Below the pieces are notes generated by a model. It searched no databases. It was not told the DNA's origin and saw nothing but the letters and a program-made list of their open reading frames with translations. DNA of 64,000 nucleotides from Trifolium pratense (lineage: Eukaryota > Streptophyta > Magnoliopsida > Fabales > Fabaceae). This document shows, in pieces, positions 11,791-23,924 of the stretch (position 1 is the stretch's first letter; every line of letters begins with the position of its first letter). The position numbers and the translations under genes were made by a program. The DNA lies in assembly GCF_020283565.1 (NCBI RefSeq), contig NC_060061.1, positions 24,093,362-24,157,361 of the forward strand, in the 5' to 3' direction.

Positions 11791-12101
11791 GTAATGGATT
11801 GCCTAATTTTGGGCTTGGGCTGACCTTTGTTTGACTTTTGGTGTAGGAAGCAAATATGGTGGGTGTAGGAAGCAAGTTTATGCATGGTGCATAAGTTTGG
11901 GCTTATGCACCATAACCACACCCACATCATCTATATAGTTGAGAGTAAGAGCTTAGAAGACTCAAAGACTGTGCATTCACAACACTGTAACAATGACTGG
12001 AGGTAATTGTTTAAGTTCCTATTTTCCGCATTTGGTTTATTGATCTTGTTGTTCTTTTGTTGTCAGGAACATAAGATCAATTGAATTAATCTTACAAAAA
12101 C

Positions 12102-12540
12102 TAGCTAGATAAATTCTTAGCAATGTATTCAATAATTAAAAGTCAACAATTAAAAGTAGAGACAATTCTCATCTTAGAAGCTAATTTTGTAGGAATTGAG
12201 TTATGTCAAATTCTCAATTCTAAGAACGAGACTAATTCAAACACGACATTGATTTATTATTATTATTATTTTTGTCAAGTAGTTTAATGATTACAATTTC
12301 AGCTCATAAAATAAATAAATAGAAAATTATATATTTGAATTTGATCCCTACATATTTATTGTTCAAATGAGTTGAACTATATTCACATAGAATGTGTTAT
12401 TAAATATTTTTGTTAGTGATCCAAATGATGGGAGATTTTTTTTTTTTTTGGTTTAAGATTAAATTTTATTTTATCTCATATATAATTTGCCAATTTTTCC
12501 TTTCTACATCTCTCTCTATATATATGTTTTCAATTATCTA
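12102..12540. other. Intergenic, with a relic LTR fragment near 12130-12240
   Basis: No gene is seen. The text at 12130-12240 (AGACAATTCTCATCTTAG... AATTGAGTTA... TTCTAAG) resembles the LTR-like text at 14755-14850, suggesting two fragments of one small LTR element family. The rest is AT-rich. Confidence 0.45.
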
Positions 12541-12549
12541 AAAATTATA

Positions 12550-12730
12550 GAATAATGTTACGAACACACTATTGGACACACTCATTTTAACACACTCTTT
12601 TTTAATGGTTGAAATTTATATGGGTCTCATAAAAAAAAATATGTGTCCCACATAAACTTTATGAGATCCATACGAAGTTTAACCAATAAAAGAAATTATA
12701 TTGGGACGTGTGTTGTTGTTAGCACTCTGC
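12550..12730. mobile_element. Mutator-type MITE (181 bp)
   Basis: Imperfect inverted ends (GAATAATGTTACGAACACAC at the left; GCAGAGTGCTAACAACAACA reading inward from the right) enclose a short non-coding core. The 9-bp flanks AAAATTATA (12541-12549) and AAAATTACT (12731-12739) match at 7 of 9 positions. The AATGTTA/GTGCTAACA end motif resembles the elements at 32680 and 56043. Confidence 0.6.
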
Positions 12731-12962
12731 AAAATTACTCTCTTTGTCCGACAATGAGTGACTCATTTAACTGTTTTCACATATGTTAATGCATAACTTT
12801 GACGATTAATATTTTACATTCTATGATAGTAAAAATTATAAAATTTTGATATTTTACAAATACTCATCGAGACAAATCTAACAATATCTTATATGCTAAG
12901 ATTTATTTATTTTTTTATCTAGAAGGAAACAAATACTGGAATAATAGTAGTAATAAAATAAA

Positions 12963-13370
12963 TGGTTTATGAGTTTATGAGTTTTCTCACTTATATGTTG
13001 CTTAACATTAACTCTTCAAACCAATGTGAGACTTTACGTACTCACACTTGATTGATCTCAGCATCTCTCCTCAAGTGTGATATGGTTTATGAGTTTTCTC
13101 ACTTATATGTTGCTCAACATTAACTCTTCAAACTAATATGAGACTTTACTCACACTTGATTGATCTCAGCATCTCTCCTCAAGTGTGAGTCTCCGTGTCT
13201 ACGATCCATCATCACTCTCTTATTGTTCCCCAACCGGACTCTGATACAACTGTTGGGTCGTTGAAGAGAAGTCTCACTAGATTGAATAAACACATTGAGC
13301 CTTGAACAACCACACACAAGTGACTTGTGATATACCACGTATTCATCCAAAACTTTAACTTAGTTTACTC
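12963..13370 (-). mobile_element. TRIM-like LTR element remnant with tandem duplication
   Basis: Two adjacent copies of a segment of about 110 bp (12963-13082 and 13083-13188) share text ending CTCCTCAAGTGTGA. To the right, 13238-13249 read on the minus strand is TTGTATCAGAGT, close to the initiator-Met-tRNA primer site, and abuts TGTTGGGTCG, which on the minus strand is an LTR end (CGACCCAACA). Together these suggest a small non-coding LTR element (TRIM) on the minus strand. The second LTR was not located, so limits are approximate. Confidence 0.5.
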
Positions 13371-13538
13371 ATCTAGTTGCTTTCATTAAAGATGCTGTAA
13401 CAATATTCATATCTTTTATTGGATCAAATTAATGTGAGATATATTTCCAAAGTATTAGACCATATTGATTTTATGATCAAATAAAAGAAATGAGAAGAAT
13501 GTGAAGTAGTCAAAAAACTAAGATATGATAAAACGATG

Positions 13539-14418
13539 GGATAAATATGTTTTTGGTCCCTATATAGTTTCTTAGAATTTTAATTTTAGTCTTTGGAGAT
13601 TTTTTTTCACACTTTTTAGTCTCTGAAGTTTCCCAGAATTTTCATTTTAGTCCCTACTTTTCATTCAACTCGTGTGTACCATTTTAAATTTTAATTTTTT
13701 TTTTCTGCAGTCATGTTTAGTACATCATATGAATCCCTGTTATAAAAATTTAAATTCTTTTAACAAAAGATGAATTTAATATGAAATTTTTAGTTTTTTG
13801 CACATAAAAATTCATAAATAATTCACCTGATAATTCTAAATTTTTATCAGAGATGTTCTTAAAATATTATTAACATGAATACAAAAAATTATTCAAAAAT
13901 GTGAAAGTATACACGAGTTGAATAAAAAGTATGGACTAAAAACATTGACGGAAAAAACTTCACGGACTAAAAAGTATGAAAAAAAATTTTATGAACTACA
14001 ATAAAAATTTTAGAAAAGACAAAATTACACTACATGTCCTTTATCTTATTTTTTTGTAACATTTTGGTTCTTTATCTTTTTTTTGTAACAATTTGGTCCT
14101 TTATCTTTTTTTTTCGTAACACTTTGATCCTTATCTTATTTATTTATAAAAAATAAAGGACCAAAGTGTTACAAATAAAAAAAACAAAGGACCAAAGTGT
14201 TACAAATAAAAAAAACAAAGGACCAAACTGTTACAAAAAAGAGACTAAAATATTACAAGTAAAAAAAATAAAGGACTAAAGTGTTACAAATAAAAGATAA
14301 AAGATCAAAGTGTTACAAAAAAAGATAAAGGACCAAAGTGTTACAAAAAAATAAGATAAAGGACTGGTAGTATAATTTTGCCTTTAGAAAACTATAGGGA
14401 GCAAAAACATATTTAAAT
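13539..14418. mobile_element. Foldback element with ATATGTTTTTGGTCCC ends, itself invaded
   Basis: The left arm reads AAATATGTTTTTGGTCCCTA, and the right arm is its near inverse (TAGGGAGCAAAAACATATTT at 14393-14414). The arms continue inward with matching TTTAGTC/GACTAAA text, and the middle holds an inverted ACTCGTGT/ACACGAGTT pair. A second foldback (14019-14382) sits in the right arm. No target duplication was found for the outer element. It is non-coding. Confidence 0.65.
14019..14382. mobile_element. Mutator-type foldback element (364 bp) nested in another foldback
   Basis: The ends are GACAAAATTACACTAC and, inward from the right, GGCAAAATTATACTAC. A perfect 9-bp duplication TTTAGAAAA flanks it (14010-14018 and 14383-14391). 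The arms are multiple copies of TCCTTTATCTT...TTTGTAACA and their inverse. Removing it restores the continuous arm of the outer foldback. Confidence 0.85.
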
Positions 14419-15240
14419 TCATCAATAAAATTTTACCAATGTCTATGCGTAATAAAGTTGTTGATCTAGACTATGTACTCCATTGTATTTAAGGTTATTT
14501 ACGATAGCTGGTTGATTTTTTAAATCTAACTAATCTATTTGGTCCTATAGTAGGTGGTCCTTCACCACGTGAGCTATTTAATATATGCTCGACTATAAAA
14601 TTTGAAACAAGAACTACAACAAATATGAACGTGGGGCATGCAAATCCCTCTTGTGATCATACTGCACATTTGATTGATTATTATTCTGCTGGCATTTTTT
14701 CAGTTTTTAAAAAGGGTCAGACTTAGTATTCTAAATCGATTATGAGATGACTTGAATATGTATTTATAAAGTAAAGACAATTCTTGTCATACAAGCCAGT
14801 TTTATAGGTTAAATTAAGCATAATATTCAATTTTAAGATGATATCAGAGTTTCGATCGGATCATCCGCTATTTATATCTGCTCTCAATCCTCAAGGACAA
14901 GGAGATCAAAGACAGATCAAAAATATTAGAATCCCAATGTGGGCATAGCATAAGCATATGGCATGGGTGAATAGATTCCAATTGAATGGATCACGTGGTA
15001 AGTGCCCCAATTCCATGTGCCACTGACTTGCACACTATGATGAGCAGTACTCTGCCATTATTTATTTCTTTTTTTACATTAGTAGTATACTAGTACTTTT
15101 TTTTTTGACAGTAAGTATACTAGTACTAGTAGCACGTTAACACGAGCATATGTTTGTGCATAATATTAAGAAAAACTTTTGTATATTAGACATGACAATA
15201 AAAACTACTTTCATATGCTTTGACACACGAATTATTAATA
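14419..15240. other. Intergenic, with a relic LTR and primer-site-like motif near 14843
   Basis: No gene is seen. At 14840-14853 TGATATCAGAGT resembles a decayed TGGTATCAGAGC primer site, preceded by LTR-like text from about 14725. It is probably a fragment of the same small LTR family as 12130-12240. The rest shows nothing recognisable. Confidence 0.4.
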
Positions 15241-15254
15241 ATAGAATTTTTTTT

Positions 15255-15490
15255 TACGGAACAATTTAAAGGAGGTTAATAACCTTGTAAATTAGAACGT
15301 CAACTTCAAAATAGTGGGGTTTGAAACCCCCGCAAACTGAAAAGCATGAAATAAATTCTAAATCGTCCAATTAAAGGGGGTTTGAAACCCCTGCAAACCA
15401 AAACGTCAGACTACACAGTAAACCCCTGCAAATAAATTAAAACTTTGGGGCGGACCATAACCCTGCCCAGTTCACGAGGGCTCCGCCCCT
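15255..15490. repeat. Palindromic GGGGTTTGAAACCCC repeat segment
   Basis: GGGGTTTGAAACCCCCGCAAAC and close variants occur at about 15316, 15378 and 15420, within text rich in CCCCTGCAAA. The motif is self-complementary. The class of element is not clear to me. The frame at 15493-15693 next to it has no recognisable domain. Confidence 0.4.
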
Positions 15491-15890
15491 ACTTATACCC
15501 CTTGGATTTTTATGAAGAAAAAAAATTCTGAACTGAAAACCGTGTCTTGAAAATAACCATTTCTTCTACAAGCCAACCAATAGAGATTTAAGTCAATACC
15601 ACCAAGGCACCAATGACATTTGCGCTTGTTATGCTCGATATCACCGCCAATGAAGAATGCAACAAGGCCACTCGAGCCATGACAAATTGACAAAATATGA
15701 GATGCATTTTATTATCACTTTTGTTGGTAAAATTATCGAATAATAACTCATAAAATAGTTTATAGTAAATGAATTACAGTAATATATGAGAAAAAAATTT
15801 ACTATGCCCTTTTTTTTTCATGAGCTTATAAGACATAGATATTAGTAAAATTATAAGTTTAAAATTTAACATTATCAACCAGAGAGTATA

Positions 15891-16290
15891 GTGCCGTTTG
15901 GGAAGACAAATAAGCTAGCTTGTAGTTTATAGGCTAAAAGTTCTATTTGGTAACGATCTTTTTGTTATGAGATTATAACTTATTTTACTAACTTATAGCT
16001 TATTTTTCAGACACTATTTTAAGTAACTTACGAGCTTATAGCTTATATTTTTTTCTTTCAATTTTACCCCTAACATTTTACTTGAAAAACATTAAATATT
16101 AATTAATCATATATTTTTTTTATGTTATTTCATACTTATAAGTTAGTTCAACCGCTAATTTTACAAAACAGTACAAATTCAATTTGCTAGCTTATCCGCT
16201 ACAAGCTTATAAGTTATTCGCTATAAACATTGTCTAGAAAGAAAAAAAAAAGTTATTCGCTATAATCCATCATAAGCTAGTTTATCAGCC
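15891..16290. mobile_element. Decayed Tourist/Harbinger-type MITE
   Basis: It begins GTGCCGTTTGGGAAGACAAA and carries the inverted AGCTTATAGCTTAT / ATAAGCTATAAGCT motifs typical of the family seen intact at 31538-31977. The right end is blurred and no target duplication was found, so the limits are approximate. Confidence 0.5.
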
Positions 16291-17629
16291 TTAAGATTTT
16301 GAGTGAAGATATGGTTGCTCTTAATCTAATGTGTTGATCTAACTCTGTAAGAATATCCCTCACCACCAACAATGGTATTACAGTCCGATTCAACTTGATG
16401 GGGAGCAATAAAAGAGTGGCGTTGAACCACATAATTATAATTCAAACTAAATGAAAAATCTTTTAACTTTTACTCATAAGCAAGCATTGTGATGATGTGG
16501 CATGCTTTAGAGAGCTTCTCATATCTATTTAAAATTTGTCCCACAATTTATTTTGTGTGTCCATTCATCCTCCAAAGTAATTATCTATATGTTACAATAA
16601 TAATGGCTCCCAATAATAATGAAAGAAAGAAAAGAAAAAAAGATCAAATTACAAAAGAACAATGAACAGATATATGCTCTTTCATATTTTACACTACCAA
16701 ACATAAAATATAAATCATGCATGCGTAAATATGATTTGCAATTTGCAAAATTTTACTTTAAATAAATAAACCAAATAAAAAAATTACTCCTCAAAAAAAT
16801 TTCATGCTTGACAAAATAAATAAATTTTATGAAAAAAATACTTTAGTTATATTGTTTATTAATTAATTACTATTGTGCTATTATTAAAAAAAAAAAAAAA
16901 AAACTTTGTCACACCAACTTTTAAACTACCATTATTTCATATTCCTTAACTCTTATTCCTTAACTATGACAAATAAATTTATCATACAATCCTTTAAACC
17001 TTCATCTTTTCCCATCCCTAACCATTGTGTGTATAAATATATGATTTTGTGCACAAATGCTAAATGTTAATTTGTAGTGCAAATTTGAGTTTTCATCATC
17101 ACTTTTCCCCAATCAACTATTGGATGGCAGCTCTTCAATAGGTTCTTCATCTCTTCACAATTTATTAGTTTATATATATATAACAACTTATTGATTATGT
17201 TACTCTTACATATTGTGTGAAAATTTTAGACATCCTTATTTTTATTGATATAATGTTTGTTTTCTAACTTTTTTCTTATTTTTTATTTCTTCACGTAGAT
17301 ATGACAATTTTTTCATGTGAATTAGGATAAAAGAATAAAAGAGGGACTTCTATTTTTGTCTTTGTTGCATCTTTGATGCTCAAAAAAGTCGATGAAAAGC
17401 GACAATTTATGTGAGTATATATATCTCTGAGTGCATTTCCACTATGTTATGTTATTATTCATAATACCATTATTTTTTTTGGTACATTTCATAATACCAT
17501 ATTTATATGTACTAAATTTTTTTTTTTACAAACTAATTTTTTTTTTATTCATCTGTAGTAAAGTATCAAACAAGTTTGAAGACAATTTATACTTACTACC
17601 CTACCACAATATCACTTATTTTTTCAAGG
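16291..17629. other. AT-rich intergenic sequence
   Basis: No gene is seen. A short ATGGCAGCTCTTCAATAG frame at 17124 stops after five codons. The 17431-17673 frame is Phe/Ile/Leu-rich translation of AT-rich DNA. Confidence 0.5.
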
Positions 17630-18168
17630 AAAATATCACTAAAATTATTAAAACAACAAAACCATCATTTTAATTGTAACAGAAAAAAAAACCATTTTAA
17701 TTTTGATATTACCTATTCTTTGTGATAGAGCAGTTATTCATTTATATTTAATTAAATTTGTCTTTTGAAGTAACCGTGAAAATAAAACCACAAATCCACC
17801 TTAATTCATTTGTAAATTAGTTACAATAAGAAAAATGAATGTATGAGAAGATCAAGTTTCTTATAACGATAATAAATCATTAAAAAATTTGTGGTAAAAT
17901 ATCACTAAAATTATTAAAACAACAAATCCATCATTTTAATTGTAACAAAAAAAGAAAAAAAAAACATTTTAATTTTGATATTACATATTCTTTGTGATAG
18001 AGCAGTTATTCATTTATATTTAATTAAATTTGTCTTTTGAAGTAACCGTGAAAATAAAACCACAAATCCACCTTAATTCATTTGTAAATTAGTTACAATA
18101 AGAAAAATGAATGTATGAGAAGATCAAGTTTCTTATAACGATAATAAATCATTAAAAAATTTGTGGTA
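17630..18168. repeat. Tandem duplication, two copies of about 267 bp
   Basis: Text from 17630-17895 is repeated head to tail at 17896-18168 with few differences. Both copies start AAAATATCACTAAAATTATT and end near AATTTGTGGTAAAA. No coding content is seen. The closeness of the copies suggests a recent duplication. Confidence 0.85.
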
Positions 18169-19468
18169 AAAATTACTCTATAAGTATAAATTAGTCTACC
18201 AACTCTTAACATTTTATACTAATTATATATGTATTTCTTTTTATTTTGTGTGCTCATTCTCCATTTTTAAATATAACGATTTATATATTAGTAATTGATG
18301 GTTATTATTGATTTGCACTAACAATGGTGATGTTGATTGATGAAATATATATATTTCTTGGTAATTTGATGATTATTATTGAATTACACTAACAAATTTC
18401 TTCGTAATTATTTAAACAATTCACACTTCAATTACATAAACAAAATTGGACGGAGGTAAACCTCGCAAAGAAAAAAAAACTAAAAAAAAAAAAAAGAATT
18501 AAGCAATTAAAAAAAGGTAAACTGGACAATAAACTAAAAAATCCTCACAAATAAAAGTTGAGATAAAATTTCACCAAGTAAAAGTTTGAGAGGAAAAAAA
18601 GTTAATATATCAACACAAAAATTGTATTATTGTTAAATATAAGTTAAGTTTAATTACATAGAGTAGAATAAGCGCGCGACTATGTTATTTGGTACATACT
18701 TTCAAAGAATGTGATCAAATGATGAAAAAGGAAAAACTAATATCTATGAATCACATTATATTCTATAATTGAAACTTATTTCAATCTTTCTCACGAGCAA
18801 TATTGTTAACAAACCGCCTCTAATTCTTTTTGAAAATACACCGTAGTAAAAAAGCACAACAACTTACGACTGCTCCACTACGATTCATAAAAAGAAAATA
18901 TGATGCATCTCTTCAAACTTATTAGATATATTAGTTTTTTCTTTTATTTATTATTTTATACAAACACACTTAAATTTTTAATTTTATTTTATACGATTAC
19001 ACTATTAGAATAAAATATGATACATCTCTTCAAACTTATGAGATATTATAAGAGAGACTCGCTAAAAATTATATTCATTGTGTCATTAATCTACAATATA
19101 AAATCTCATTTTCCTAAACAACTTTCTTATTTTTAATATAACAGAATTACAACTAAATCATGTTACTGTAATTTAAATATATATGTCATTATACTTATCA
19201 TATTATTATTTTTCATTTGTAATAATATATTTTAAGTATGTTCTAATCAAACATGCATGCATTCATTTGCAATTTCTTTGGTAGTTAAAATAAATTCCAC
19301 CAAGTGAAAGTTTGACGTAAAATTTTAAAAGAAGTCAATATATCAGCACAAGAATTTTATTTTCATAAAATATAAGAAAACATAAATTGGATGGAAGATA
19401 ATAAGTCGTTTTGCTATTTTATACATAATTTCATGGAATATAAGCAAAAGATGAAAAAGACAAAACTA

Positions 19469-19470
<2 letters not shown>

Positions 19471-19516
<46 letters not shown>
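19471..19516. repeat. (AT)n microsatellite
   Basis: A perfect run of about 23 AT units that ends exactly where the solo LTR begins. The LTR's target duplication (TATAT) is therefore part of the microsatellite. Confidence 0.9.
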
Positions 19517-19519
<3 letters not shown>

Positions 19520-21614
19520 AACACCCACACCCATTATTTAATAAAATTCTACCATGATAAATCTTTTTCAAAATACGCGGCGGAAAATCAAAGTTTATTA
19601 TTATAAAAGTCATGGTTCGAGCATTACACTCTTCAATCAAAATAACACTAATGTAGTTAATTAGTAAAATGCTTGTTTATACAAATCTTTGAATCAAATA
19701 ATATATTTATTGATTATACAAAACAACCTAGATAAGGAGACTCTATATACAATATAAAACCCCTTTTCCCGTGTCACAATCAGAGCAGAGCTTCACCGAC
19801 GACTCGACATCGAATATCACAAAACCTGTGAATCTGGACCCCCAACGGTCCAGCACATAACACATAAAAGAGAGTTAGACAACATACTCAAAATATACAA
19901 GTGTAAGTAAATGGTACTTAAACACTTCTTCATAAAGCATGCATAATCATACATTATACACATACATCATCATCTATCATTCAATCATAAGTTCTAGATC
20001 ATTATAATCAAACATCACTTCAACGAATAGAAATAAGCACACTTAACAAAATATGCATCATCTAACAATTATCACATAAATGCAAACATATGTGTCACAT
20101 ATCAAATATCAAATAATGTACACATATCCTAATGCAATCTAATGCCTCAACTTCATGCTATGTCATCCTAGACATTTCTAATGCATGTGGTACCATCTTC
20201 TTTATTAGAGTATCTCACCTCTAATATCCTTCTTTATCGGATAAATATAATCCGATATCCTTCTTTATTGGAATATCCAATATCACATATATTCATGAAT
20301 GCGTGTATGTATTTCATGAATTCACTCACAATCATTTTAATTAGCATTAAGCTCTTCCTTTACTAATGTGGAACACTATCCAACATTACTTCTTTATTAA
20401 AATAACACTATACCTTAATATCCTTCTTTATTAGAATAACATACTCTAATATCCTTCTTTATTAAGTTGATTAACACCTTAATATACTTCTTTGATATTT
20501 AAACAAACATCATCAACAATCATCCACACATACAATACATTTACTCACATTTTTAACACAATACTAATAATATAAGTAAAGTGTATTAAGCATGCATTTT
20601 ATCATAAAACAAACTCCGGAATCGGAATCTACGCGAAAAACTGGGTAAAATACATAATATAACATATTAGAACCCTCAAAGCCATTCAAATTTCAAAACA
20701 GCAAAGTGCTGTGCTGTCACGGTGGCTGAGCGAGGGCTTAGCGAGCCGTAGCGAACCTGCCCTGTTCGCTGAGCGAAGGCTTAGCGAGCCGTAGCGAACC
20801 ACACCAGTGGAACTCATGCTCGTGGCGAGCTGTAGCGAGCCGTAGCGAACAGCTCCTGCCAGAAATGCTCAAAACATGCGATTTCCACCCAAATTCACCC
20901 AAAAATCCCATTTTTCATGTTATAAACCCCAAATGAGTTTGTATTCAAGTGCAACAAACATATCTAAACACAAAAGGACGGTTCATTTCACCGATCTACC
21001 ATTTTTACTACGAAAAAGTAGAGATTTAACATTTTTACTCAAAACTCTCAAGAACACAAAGTTCTTGAGTTTAATCATCTATAAACTTCGTTTTTATCCA
21101 ATAAATTCGTTCATACATCATGATAAAAGCATGTTAAGCATGTTAAGAACCTTAGGAACGATTTCCATCAAGAAAATCCATTCCAAGCTAAAACAAAAAT
21201 GGGGTGGAGGAAGTTCGGGTGAGGAGAAATCGACATTCTCCCCTTCCTCGAGTCACCCACGAATATGAAATCTACTCTCTTACCTTGGATCGACGAACTC
21301 ACGAAGATTGCTCCTCGAATCCCTCCTCCAAGCTCTTGCCCTAGCTCTCCTCTTCTCTTCCTTCTCTCTACTTCCCAAGAACAAGAGAAATAATGATATT
21401 TCTCTCTCTACCTTGCCCCATATGGGCGCCCCTCACATGCCAAGGCCCATTGGGCCTCAAGCCCAATAGCTTGGCCCAACTCGCGTTAACTCTCACTAAC
21501 TCGTGCGTTAACTAAAACTCTCGATAAATAACTTAAAGTTACTATCTTACTTAAAAACCACGTCACCAAATAATTAAACACTTAAATAGTGAATAATAAA
21601 TTTGGGTCGTTACA
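19517..21614. mobile_element. Solo LTR (2,098 bp), Ty3/gypsy-like
   Basis: It starts TGTAACACCC and ends GGGTCGTTACA; the inverse of the end is TGTAACGACCC. Such TGTAAC-x-ACCC ends are common in large plant gypsy (Tekay/Del-like) LTRs. TATAT is present on both sides (19512-19516 and 21615-21619), though the left copy lies in a microsatellite. No internal domain follows, so it is a solo LTR. The open frame at 20876-21268 lies inside it and has no recognisable domain. Internal repeats include TATCCTTCTTTATT units (20190-20500). Confidence 0.8.
20719..20852. repeat. TTAGCGAGCCGTAGCGAAC repeats inside the solo LTR
   Basis: Three degenerate copies of (C)TTAGCGAGCCGTAGCGAAC are separated by short spacers in about 130 bases. 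The block is GC-richer than its surroundings. Confidence 0.75.
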
Positions 21615-21717
21615 TATATCACATTCTATAAGTTGAGTTTGGTTTTTTCTTTCTCATAAACAATATTTTTAGCAAGGATGACTGCTGCTATAATTCTTAT
21701 TGAAAAGAATAAAAAAT

Positions 21718-22455
21718 TAGGCCTGAGCATCGGTCGGTTTCGGCCAGGTTCGGGCCGAAAATCACTAAATCGATAAAAACCGCAACCATTTAATTTGGAC
21801 CCAATTCCGACCGTCTATATCTCCGGTTTGTTTGGGTTCGGGTCATACAGGTGGCGGGTTGAACAGGTCGGTTATTACGGGTTAGATCGAAACTTTGTTT
21901 ACATCTAAAACTCCTCCATTCTCCAAAAATTCCTAATTTTCGAATAGTTTAATACCTCGTACACAATGCAACAAAAGATAGACGAAGTAAATTAAAAAAC
22001 AAAGAGGGTTAGATGCGGTTACTTTCTTTCAATATGTAGATCTAAAGACAATAAAATATCAAGTAGAACAGACGTAGAAATTAAAATAGATCTAGAACAT
22101 ATATATATTAGAATATTTTTCCCACTTTCTTCATCACCATATTATTAATTATAAGCTTTGTAAAATATAACATTTTTATCTTATATCAAAGATGGATAAA
22201 AATATCAAAGAGAAGAGTATATGAGATTGAGAGGGAGAGAAGGAAACAAATTAATTTGCATCTAATGGTTGTTCGGTCGGTTTCGGTTATGGAGAGATAG
22301 AATTTTAGAGACCCGCACCCGCCCGTATGCAACCGTTCATGCCCGGTTTTTCGCAATTTGTTGACCCGAGACCCGATCCGCACCCGACCAAATGCTTCAA
22401 TGTGTTGTCAGTTATATCGGTTTCGAGTCGGGTCTCGGGTTCATGCTCACCCCTA
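21718..22455. mobile_element. hAT-type non-autonomous element (738 bp)
   Basis: The ends are TAGGCCTGAGCATCGG at the left and, read inward from the right, TAGGGGTGAGCATGAACC. A perfect 8-bp duplication TAAAAAAT flanks it (21710-21717 and 22456-22463), the size expected for hAT. The interior has GGTTCGGGTC-like text near both ends and no transposase. It sits inside Helitron-derived unit 2. Confidence 0.85.
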
Positions 22456-23138
22456 TAAAAAATATACCAAAATAAAAAAACAAAACAATTTGCGAGTGCA
22501 CTAATGAGATCCATAAAAAAAATTAAATTAAAATTACACAATTAAGATACAATATAATCCATCTTTTCGCACTTATAAATAATATAAGAGATCATTTTTT
22601 TTGACGGAATATTATAAGAGATCATTAAAAACTATATTAATAATTGTCTTTAAAATATATTTTTGAGCAAAAATATATATAAAAATAAAAAATCAATTAT
22701 ATAAACCAATACAAAATTTCATATTTCTAAATAACCCTCTTATTTTTAATATAAATTAATATTAAACCTATCTATTTCACTATATTTTAAAATATTATCA
22801 ATCATTTAATTATATATAATGATACTTATCATAATTATTTTTTTTTATTTATGAAAATATTTTAAATGTGTATTTTAATCGAGCCCATAATTAAATTTTG
22901 GGTTGATATATTTTCCTGAAAATCGAGACTAATAAAATCGGGATAAAATTTCACCAAGTGAATAATTGATAAGAAACTTCAAGAGAACGAGAGGGAGGTA
23001 AGTATATAAGTTATTTGGCATCTTAAATTGGGCAAAAGTTAATATCCATAAGTCCAAATTTATGCATGGTGCATAAACCATTTCCAACCATTAGATGGGT
23101 CTTACACATGTAATAATCCTAGCCACTCTTCAAGGGAA

Positions 23139-23297
23139 TTAGATGAGATTGCATTCGGTCTTACAGATACAACAACGGCGATCATCGCAAAAGAAACGGA
23201 GACGAGCGACACAGGTAGAACAGACTTCACGGTGAGAACAAGGTCCGTAAGCAACCCATTCCAATGGCTCGGCGCAAACAGCACAACAGTCATCCAT
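23139..23297 (-). pseudogene. Captured 5' fragment of a ZNF598/HEL2-like RING E3 ligase gene
   Basis: The minus-strand frame (open from 23354, likely start Met at 23297) encodes MDDCCAVCAEPLEWVAYG, then CSHREVCSTC and CCIC. The order C-x2-C, C-x-H-x2-C-x2-C, C-x2-C is a C3HC4 RING finger. The wording closely resembles the N-terminus of plant homologues of ZNF598/HEL2, an E3 ubiquitin ligase that senses collided ribosomes (identification from memory, not from a search). The frame ends right after the RING, about 52 residues from the Met, whereas full-length relatives are several hundred residues long. Sequence upstream of the Met (to about 23460) may be captured 5' UTR and promoter. It lies wholly within the MULE. 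It could be transcribed, but a functional product is unlikely; an effect on the parent gene through antisense RNA is possible. Confidence 0.75.
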
Positions 23298-23924
23298 GTC
23301 TTCTTGTTGAACCCTGATTTGAGTGGCGAAATCAATAAAACGATTAGATTGCAATAAAAGGGAAAAGAGAAAGAGAAATTGTGTATTTTTAGGGTTTGAT
23401 ATTGAATTTGGGAATTGTATGAATTGAATGAATGAATACTGAACTGTGAATATATGAAAGACGTTGGATGGATCGGAAGATTATGAAACGGCGCCGGGAG
23501 ATTGGAAGTTCAGAGACGTGGAGCCGAAGGGTTGGAATTGGAATTATTATTATGCGAATAATAATAATAACAATTGGAATTTCAGATAAAAAAATAAAAT
23601 TATTATATACGGTTAATAATATAAAAAAGATTTTATTATCTTTTAGTCAAAAAGATGATAAAATAAAATACTTATATAAAATAAACCTGCAGCCACCTGT
23701 AATTTTCTTGAAATTTGGGTATCTCTTTGGGAATTTTTGGACACCTGTAACTATTTTTAATTATTTAAATAAGGAAGAAATGTTATTAAAAATATTCATA
23801 TTTCTTGAAAAATTCGCAAAATTTTATACAAAATTATTTGAATATTTTGAGACCCTTTGAGGCCAGTCACTCTCTCTGGTTGTATGTTTTCCTCGAGAAT
23901 ATAAATTTTCGTTACAACAGTGAA

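Noticed and set aside
15493..15693. 66-codon minus-strand frame with GSSGLVAFFIGGDIEH text
   Set aside because: It looks partly protein-like, but I could not match it to a family and it begins in repeat sequence. The evidence is too weak to call a gene.
17120..17145. Possible small gene starting ATGGCAGCTCTTCAA
   Set aside because: A stop follows after five codons, and no downstream exon with a coding signal was found.
20876..21268. 130-codon frame
   Set aside because: It lies wholly inside the solo LTR at 19517-21614 and has no recognisable domain.
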